Assembly (NCBI GenBank): GCA_913040905.1 | Contig: CAJWIC010000036.1 | Location: 1-10,103 of the forward strand | Direction of reading: 5' to 3' | DNA length: 10,103 bases | Source of the DNA: an uncultured Synechococcus sp. | GTDB lineage: Bacteria > Cyanobacteriota > Cyanobacteriia > PCC-6307 > Cyanobiaceae | In this document: in pieces, positions 6,133 to 10,103 of the stretch | Layout of the letters: the number at the start of each line of letters is the position of its first letter | Numbering within the stretch: the stretch's first letter is position 1 | The notes under the pieces: model-generated | Seen by the model: only the letters and a program-made list of their open reading frames with translations | The model's database searches: none | What the model was told of the DNA's origin: nothing | Made by a program: the position numbers and the translations under genes

Positions 6133-7752
6133 GTGGGGGATTTCATTTCCGACTCCGGATTGTCCCCCTGCAGGCTTGACCTCTCGGCGGCTGGACTCAT
6201 CCGCGTGGTCTGTCCGTTCGACGCTGTCACGCAGTCGCAACTGCGGCGGATCCGACCTCGTGGTCGTTGGGTGGGGCCATCGCGGGGTTGGGAGTTCCCC
6301 ATGGCCGCAGCGGAAGCCTTGCTCCAGGCCTTTGGCACGCGATTCGCTGTCACCCCCCCGTTGCAGCAATGGTTGGATTGGTACCACCAGCCGTTGCCGC
6401 CGTTGCCACCCCACCGTGATCTGGTGGCGGCGGCTGATCTGAAGACGGCGTTGCGGGACGGCCGATGTCCTTTGCCCCATCAACGCAGCGGGGCCCGTTG
6501 GCTTCTGGCAAGACGAGGTGCCGTTCTTGCCGATGAGATGGGGCTGGGAAAAACGTTGACGGCGCTGTTGGCGGCGCGAGCCATGACCCGTTGCGCTGCG
6601 CTGAGGTTGATGGTGGTGGCGCCGGTGGGACTGCATGCCCACTGGCGTCGGGAAGCGGAGGTGGTGGATCTCCAGCCTGCTCTGGTCAGCTGGGCGCGCC
6701 TGCCGGCAGAGCTTCCACCGGCGGGAACACTGCTGGTGGTGGATGAGGCACATTTCGCTCAATCTCTGCAGGCGAACCGCACGGCGGCTCTGTTGCGGCT
6801 GGCGCGTCATCCCCGTCTGCGGGCGATCTGGATGCTCACAGGCACGCCGATGAAAAACGGTCGTCCCGCCCAGCTCTACCCCCTGCTGGCGGCGATGGAC
6901 CATCCCATTGCCCGGGATCAGCGTCAATTTGAGGAGCGCTATTGCCAGGGGCATTGGCGCGAGAAAGGGGGGCAACAGCGATGGCAGGCCAGTGGCGCCA
7001 CGCAGCTCGACGAGTTGCGCCGTCTCACACGACCGTTGATCCTTCATCGCCGCAAGGCTCAGGTGCTGGAGCTGCCGCCTAAGCAACGCCGGGAGCACCC
7101 CATTGCCCTCTCAGATGCCGAATCCCTCGGATTCGACCATCGCATCGATCTGGTGGTGGAGGACTTTCGGCGTCGAGCCCGCAACGGTGAGGTGCGATCC
7201 GATGCGGAACCGCTGGCGGTGCTCACAGCACTTCGCCGGATTGCAGCGGAGTTCAAACTTCCCGCAGCGGCACGGTTGGTGCGAACGCTGTTGGATGCGG
7301 GTGAGGCGGTGGTGCTGTTCAGCGGCTTTGTTGAGCCGTTGCAGCTGTTGGAGCAGCGCCTCGGGGGCGCCCTGCTCACCGGTCGTCAACGTTCGTCGGA
7401 GCGGCAGCAGGCTGTGGATCGTTTCCAGAAGGGGGACGTGGATCTGCTGCTGGCGACCTTCGGCACTGGTGCTCTGGGATTCACCCTGCATCGGGCCAGG
7501 CACGTGGTGCTGTTGGAGCGACCCTGGACCCCCGGTGATGTGGCGCAGGCGGAAGATCGCTGCCATCGCCTGGGGATGGCAGATGAAGTGCTCACCTGCC
7601 ACTGGTTGCAGTTGGGTCCGGCGGACCAGCTCGTCGATGGCTTGGTGGCCAGCAAGGCTGAACGGATCGAGATCCTGCTGGGTCCCCGTCGCGTGATGCT
7701 GGATCGTCAGTCCTTACCGGCGATGCTGCGGCGCTGTTTGCAGGTGGCCTGA
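6133..7752 (+). CDS. SNF2-family DNA helicase/ATPase with HARP-like N-terminus
   Basis: An ATP-driven DNA translocase, likely in repair or fork remodelling. The 539 residues contain a compact SNF2 core. Motif I is DEMGLGKT (134-141, Lys140), motif II is VVDEAHFA (202-209, DEAH box) and motif III is LTGTPMKN (235-242). FSGF (396-399) corresponds to motif IV, and ATFGTGALGFTLHRA (441-455) to motif V. PWTPGDVAQAEDRCHRLGM (464-482) holds motif VI, with the arginine finger in EDRCHR. Upstream, residues about 15-70 (GLIRVVCPFD...GRWVGPSRGWEFP) resemble the HARP-like substrate-recognition segment of SMARCAL1 and ZRANB3. An in-frame TGA at 6124 limits the start to GTG 6133 or a later codon such as TTG 6160. 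No good Shine-Dalgarno is seen. The 3' end overlaps the convergent lipoprotein gene by 46 bases. Confidence 0.92.
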   Translation: MGDFISDSGLSPCRLDLSAAGLIRVVCPFDAVTQSQLRRIRPRGRWVGPSRGWEFPMAAAEALLQAFGTRFAVTPPLQQWLDWYHQPLPPLPPHRDLVAAADLKTALRDGRCPLPHQRSGARWLLARRGAVLADEMGLGKTLTALLAARAMTRCAALRLMVVAPVGLHAHWRREAEVVDLQPALVSWARLPAELPPAGTLLVVDEAHFAQSLQANRTAALLRLARHPRLRAIWMLTGTPMKNGRPAQLYPLLAAMDHPIARDQRQFEERYCQGHWREKGGQQRWQASGATQLDELRRLTRPLILHRRKAQVLELPPKQRREHPIALSDAESLGFDHRIDLVVEDFRRRARNGEVRSDAEPLAVLTALRRIAAEFKLPAAARLVRTLLDAGEAVVLFSGFVEPLQLLEQRLGGALLTGRQRSSERQQAVDRFQKGDVDLLLATFGTGALGFTLHRARHVVLLERPWTPGDVAQAEDRCHRLGMADEVLTCHWLQLGPADQLVDGLVASKAERIEILLGPRRVMLDRQSLPAMLRRCLQVA

Positions 7753-8117
7753 CGCACGTTGAGTTCATGGCGGAGCAACGGATCCGCGTTGTCATCCATG
7801 CGGGCGATGGCCTGCTCCACATCCCGGCAAGCCTGGTCGTGATTGCCGATCAGGGTCTGCACAAGAGATCTGTCCCGCCAGGGTTCTGGTTGATCTGGGA
7901 AGGCTTCAACACTGGCATTGCATCGGTCCAGGGATGAGACCAACTGTTGGGAGGACAAGCCTTCCAAGCAGTTGCTGCTGGACAGGTTCAAGTTCACCTT
8001 CGGCGGGGTAGCCCCCTGACAGCCGCTGATCAACAGCAGCCCAAGGCCCAGGGCGAGTCGAGGCGGCCAGCGGTGATCAGTAGCTGTAACGCTCGTTTCC
8101 GCCGGCGGCGTAACCAT
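7707..8117 (-). CDS. Small predicted lipoprotein with TPR-like region
   Basis: Function not recognised. From ATG 8117 it encodes 136 residues: a 20-residue N-region, the hydrophobic stretch LALGLGLLLISGC (21-33), whose ISGC fits a lipobox with Cys33 lipidated, then a soluble domain. Residues about 72-110 (FPDQPEPWRDRSLVQTLIGNHDQACRDVEQAIARM) read like one tetratricopeptide repeat. Further cysteines at 50, 66, 97 and 126 could form disulfides. The frame is also open to ATG 8165, which would give an implausibly long N-region. It overlaps the end of the upstream exported-protein gene by 41 bases and the helicase gene by 46, so it is probably expressed together with the upstream gene. Confidence 0.75.
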   Translation of the reverse strand: MVTPPAETSVTATDHRWPPRLALGLGLLLISGCQGATPPKVNLNLSSSNCLEGLSSQQLVSSLDRCNASVEAFPDQPEPWRDRSLVQTLIGNHDQACRDVEQAIARMDDNADPLLRHELNVRQATCKQRRSIAGKD

Positions 8118-8502
8118 CGCTGCTGAAGGCGGTGTCGGTCTGGGTTGCTGTTGAAGTGCTGCCAAGGCTTGCTGCAGTGGCGGTGGTTGCCCCGCCGAAC
8201 AGATCGCCGAGGTACTGACCGCAGTCAGGGAACGTGCCGGGGTCCTTGACCACAGCTTCGGTGATCATCACAGAGGCATGTTCCGGTGATGTCTTGAACA
8301 GTCCGCGGCTCTGCCGCTTGATCAGGGCATAGGCAGCGTTCCAGCTCACCTCATGGGCATTACCGCTGCTGCGCATGAAGCAATACACCTGTGCACCTTT
8401 CTGCTCGGTATCGCTGCCTGACCATGCCGCGCTGGATCCACCGAGCAAGCCGACGATCACGCCGACGCCGCAGAGAATCCGATGGGCGGTGGAGCGGGGC
8501 AT
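8077..8502 (-). CDS. Exported protein, DUF6554-like
   Basis: A secreted protein of unknown function, 141 residues from ATG 8502. Residues 1-26 form a signal peptide (MPRSTAHRI, then a Gly/Val/Leu core, with SSA or AWS as cleavage region). The conserved part (about 35-103) has KGAQVYCFMRSSGNAHEV, then WNAAYALIKRQ and a FPDCGQYLGDLFGG segment. Two cysteines (41 and 94) could pair. The tail (104-141) is Ala/Thr/Ser-rich and ends in NERYSY. The core resembles the cyanobacterial family known as DUF6554; this is recognition by eye. A TTG start at 8532 would add ten residues ahead of the signal peptide and is less likely. The 3' end overlaps the lipoprotein gene, and the AbrB-like gene lies 46 bases upstream on the same strand. 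Confidence 0.78.
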   Translation of the reverse strand: MPRSTAHRILCGVGVIVGLLGGSSAAWSGSDTEQKGAQVYCFMRSSGNAHEVSWNAAYALIKRQSRGLFKTSPEHASVMITEAVVKDPGTFPDCGQYLGDLFGGATTATAASLGSTSTATQTDTAFSSDGYAAGGNERYSY

Positions 8503-8548
8503 GAACGAACACCGTGAACAACCTGCGCTCAAGGTATCGATGGCGTGG

Positions 8549-9067
8549 TTACTGTCCAGGGCTGATCAGCCTGACGACCAGCGGCAAGACCAGGAGAACT
8601 GTGATCAGCCGCACCGCATGCAGTGCGGCCACCGCTGCGCCGACGCCGAATTCAGCGCCTACAAGGCTCATGCCGCTGATGCCGCCAGGGGCGGCCCCCA
8701 GCAGGGCGACGACAGGATCAATCCCCAGCAGACGGCTGCTCCAGAGACCCACCACGATGCCGGTCAGGACCAGGCTGAGCGTGATCAGCAACGCGGGTTT
8801 CCACAGCGCCTGCAGTTGATCAAGGGAGGTTCGACTGAGGCCGGTGCCGATCACGGTGCCGATCCCGATTTCCAGAGCGGTGCGGGTTCCCGATGGCCAG
8901 GAGGCCTGTTCCAAGATTCCGCTCATGCTCAGCAGCCCTGCGCCCAGAAGTGCACCGGCCAGCGGAGCGGCGGGGATGCCGCTCAGCAGCGCCAGCAGCC
9001 CCACCGTTGTACCGGCCAGGGCGTACAGCAGCAGCGTTGCCAGTGGGGGCATCGGATGCAGTGGCAT
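8549..9067 (-). CDS. AbrB-type integral membrane protein, single-repeat form
   Basis: A polytopic inner-membrane protein of the AbrB (COG3180) type, unrelated to the DNA-binding AbrB of Bacillus. Members are suspected transporters, but no substrate is settled. The 172 residues are almost wholly hydrophobic, with about five to six membrane segments (near 9-29, 35-50, 62-78, 91-110, 117-131 and 142-168). The family signature APGGISGMSLVGAEFG is at 126-141, followed by the usual AVAALHAVRL. The protein is about half the length of E. coli AbrB, matching one of its two repeats. AAGGA-like AAGGA (complement at 9073-9077) sits 5 bases before the ATG and fixes the start. The region upstream is divergent from the His-tail protein gene. 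Confidence 0.86.
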   Translation of the reverse strand: MPLHPMPPLATLLLYALAGTTVGLLALLSGIPAAPLAGALLGAGLLSMSGILEQASWPSGTRTALEIGIGTVIGTGLSRTSLDQLQALWKPALLITLSLVLTGIVVGLWSSRLLGIDPVVALLGAAPGGISGMSLVGAEFGVGAAVAALHAVRLITVLLVLPLVVRLISPGQ

Positions 9068-9132
9068 GGAATTCCTTGATCTTGAGCCACCGTCGTTCCT
9101 GTGTTGTCATCGGCGCAGTGTTGTTCCCGGCC

Positions 9133-9447
9133 ATGAGCTCCTCCGTGTCGTTCAGGATCACGCGCACCGCTGAAGACCTGGCGCAGACCATCACGGCATT
9201 AACCCAGCGCCTGGTGAAGCTGGAGCAACGGCAGGAGGCCTTGGAGCTTCAGCTGCGCCAGCAGCTGCAGTCCGTCCATGACGTGCCCGATGAGGAGCTG
9301 GCCACATTGGATGGGATCGAACAGCTGTTGGAGGAAACCCGCCAGTTGCTGCAGGCCACGGAGGCGCCGGTCGTCTCAGAGTCCAGCGATCCTGAGCATG
9401 ACCACCACCACTTTCATGACCAACAAGGTCAGGATATGGCCGCATAG
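9133..9447 (+). CDS. Coiled-coil protein with His-rich C-terminus, unknown function
   Basis: Function not recognised. It encodes 104 residues from ATG 9133. Residues about 11-48 (TAEDLAQTITALTQRLVKLEQRQEALELQL) show heptad spacing of Leu/Ile/Ala with charged flanks, a good coiled coil. A second short helix (53-76) follows. The end contains EHDHHHFHD (88-96), five histidines in seven positions, which could bind a divalent metal. There is no signal or membrane segment, so it is probably cytoplasmic and oligomeric. The frame is open upstream to 8893, but that part is antisense to the AbrB-like gene and is not protein-like. No strong Shine-Dalgarno precedes 9133. The start lies 65 bases from the divergent AbrB-like start. 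Confidence 0.72.
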   Translation: MSSSVSFRITRTAEDLAQTITALTQRLVKLEQRQEALELQLRQQLQSVHDVPDEELATLDGIEQLLEETRQLLQATEAPVVSESSDPEHDHHHFHDQQGQDMAA

Positions 9448-9485
9448 GGGTGGCGGGAGGTGCCAAAATAAGAAGAAAGGCAACT

Positions 9486-9716
9486 ATGGCTCCCACCATC
9501 CCTGCCTCAGGTGCTTGCACCATGGCCCAGTCATCCTCTTCCGTTCATGGTCTGACCCTCCGGACCCGTTCCGGTTTCATTGAGGGTGGACATCAGCTGG
9601 AGAAGCTTGAGTTCGCTCTGGCCATCGCCGAAGCAAGGGGTGACCAATCCCGCTGCTCGACGCTTCGCGATCGGATTGCTGATCTCGGCGGTAATGCTGA
9701 AGAGCCAGGGACCTGA
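9486..9716 (+). CDS. Small conserved-type hypothetical protein (76 residues)
   Basis: Function not recognised. After a Ser/Ala/Thr-rich start (MAPTIPASGA, then MAQSSSSVHG), a well-structured part follows: GLTLRTRSGFIEGG, then HQLEKLEFALAIAEARGDQ and RCSTLRDRIADLGG, which looks like a beta turn plus two amphipathic helices. There are no membrane or signal segments. ATG 9486 is chosen because GAAAGG (9475-9480) stands 5 bases ahead as ribosome binding site. GTG 9450 gives 12 more residues that contain the Shine-Dalgarno itself, and ATG 9522 would give a 64-residue form. It lies 38 bases after the His-tail protein gene on the same strand and may be co-transcribed with it. Confidence 0.7.
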   Translation: MAPTIPASGACTMAQSSSSVHGLTLRTRSGFIEGGHQLEKLEFALAIAEARGDQSRCSTLRDRIADLGGNAEEPGT

Positions 9717-9768
9717 ACAGCGACCAATGGTTGTTGATTCAAGATTTGCGTTGTGAATGGTCGACTGA

Positions 9769-9798
9769 TTGGAAATGTTGTAGGAGTGACGGTAAGAT
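9769..9798 (+). promoter_or_regulatory. Weak candidate promoter for the 69-residue ORF
   Basis: TTGGAA (9769-9774) and TAAGAT (9793-9798) are 18 bases apart, each matching 4 of 6 consensus positions, in an AT-richer gap of 112 bases between two plus-strand ORFs. The predicted transcript would start near 9805, about 25 bases before the ATG at 9829. No terminator hairpin for the preceding gene is visible in the same gap. Confidence 0.25.
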
Positions 9799-9828
9799 TC
9801 AGTTGGGATTTGTTCACGATTGATATTG

Positions 9829-10038
9829 ATGCTCTCCCTCGCGAAGAAAGATTCAGTTTCCGATCAGCGCGCTTTCCATCGTCAAGCTGCAAAAACCCTG
9901 TTTGATCAGGCCAAATCGGTTGCAGAAAACGGACAGTTTTCAGAAGCAGGCTCGTTGATTCTCAAGGCCTTGGATCAAGAACGCCGCGCACAAATCAGTG
10001 GGCCCCAGGTTCTTCAGTTGATCAAGCCCCGAATTTGA
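9829..10038 (+). CDS. Small hypothetical protein (69 residues)
   Basis: Function not recognised. The sequence begins MLSLAKKDSVSDQRAFHRQA and continues as two amphipathic helices (AAKTLFDQAKSVAENG, then FSEAGSLILKALDQERRA), a helix-turn-helix pairing that looks like a single TPR-type hairpin, ending VLQLIKPRI. It is basic, without export or membrane signals. The coding DNA is visibly lower in GC than the genes to its left, with more A/T-ending codons, which may mark a different origin or weaker expression. A TTG three codons upstream (9820) is an alternative start. No clear Shine-Dalgarno is seen. It ends 13 bases before the tRNA-Gly gene, which is on the other strand and converges on it. Confidence 0.58.
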   Translation: MLSLAKKDSVSDQRAFHRQAAKTLFDQAKSVAENGQFSEAGSLILKALDQERRAQISGPQVLQLIKPRI

Positions 10039-10051
10039 GTTGGTTTTTATA

Positions 10052-10103
10052 AGCGGGTGACCGGACTCGAACCGGCGACGTTCAGCTTGGGAAGCTGACA
10101 TTC
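10052..10103 (-). tRNA. tRNA-Gly (anticodon CCC), 3' part, truncated by the window edge
   Basis: Reading the minus strand, an anticodon arm TCAGC-TTCCCAA-GCTGA (10082-10098) gives anticodon CCC (complement at 10089-10091), decoding GGG. The variable loop is followed by a T arm GCCGG-TTCGAGT-CCGGT and the 3' acceptor strand CACCCGC with discriminator T at 10052. CACCCGC predicts a 5' acceptor GCGGGTG, the usual tRNA-Gly start. CCA is not encoded, as is common in cyanobacteria. The D arm and 5' acceptor strand lie beyond the window. Confidence 0.93.

Noticed and set aside
5985..6353. N-terminal extension of the HNH gene to 6353
   Set aside because: Crosses the intergenic region and the antisense of the helicase start, with shadow-like Arg/Ser/Pro composition. 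The conserved protein begins at ATG 5984.
6118..7098. 326-codon minus-strand open frame opposite the SNF2 helicase
   Set aside because: Rich in Arg, Gln, His and Pro with no recognisable motif. It is the antisense shadow of a well-supported GC-rich gene.
8375..9079. 234-codon plus-strand open frame opposite the AbrB-like gene
   Set aside because: Gln/His/Ala-rich shadow of membrane-protein codons, crossing from one minus-strand gene into another.
9794..9858. 11-bp direct repeat AAGATTCAGTT at 9794-9804 and 9848-9858
   Set aside because: Short, only two copies, one inside a coding region; likely chance in an AT-richer stretch.
10052..10103. tRNA 3' end as an attachment site of an integrated element
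   Set aside because: No integrase gene and no second copy of the tRNA end was seen in the window.

Overview
The window is a dense, roughly 60% GC stretch of a bacterial chromosome that looks like a marine picocyanobacterium (Synechococcus, sub-cluster 5 type). This placement rests on gene content and protein character: a gap tail, thiL, a TLP40-like thylakoid-lumen cyclophilin, efp-accB, pdxA, and several small conserved-hypothetical proteins of the cyanobacterial kind. It was made by eye and not by database search.

Layout. Bases 1-110 are the 3' end of a glyceraldehyde-3-phosphate dehydrogenase gene, followed by a near-ideal intrinsic terminator. On the minus strand, thiL (169-1155) and an exported cyclophilin-type prolyl isomerase (1152-2261) form an ATGA-coupled pair. 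Divergent from them is efp-accB (2294-3324), also ATGA-coupled, which meets pdxA (3321-4343, minus) tail to tail with interlocked stop codons. A micro membrane protein (about 4349-4525, plus) diverges from pdxA and overlaps the 3' end of a YeeZ-like atypical SDR gene (4510-5415, minus). A very small predicted secreted peptide (5448-5579, plus) lies between that gene and an HNH endonuclease (5583-5984, minus). Across a 148-bp, AT-richer intergenic region is a plus-strand SNF2-family helicase (6133-7752) with a HARP-like N-terminus.

The right third is a minus-strand run of exported or membrane proteins: a small lipoprotein (7707-8117), a DUF6554-like exported protein (8077-8502) and a half-size AbrB-type membrane protein (8549-9067). 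Three short plus-strand genes follow: a coiled-coil protein with a His-rich tail (9133-9447), a 76-residue protein with a clear Shine-Dalgarno (9486-9716) and a 69-residue AT-richer ORF (9829-10038). The window ends in the 3' half of a tRNA-Gly(CCC) on the minus strand.

How the genes relate. Most of the left half is housekeeping: glycolysis/Calvin cycle, thiamine diphosphate and pyridoxal phosphate synthesis, fatty-acid synthesis, translation of polyproline and lumenal protein folding. No mobile element, CRISPR array or phage gene is visible. The best candidate for an under-described system is the divergent HNH endonuclease and HARP-like SNF2 helicase pair. It carries, as two separate genes, the same domain types that are fused in eukaryotic ZRANB3, suggesting a DNA-repair or replication-fork role; that functional link is inference. 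Genes are packed very tightly, with three convergent 3' overlaps and several start sites that overlap or nearly touch, leaving little room for promoters and terminators.
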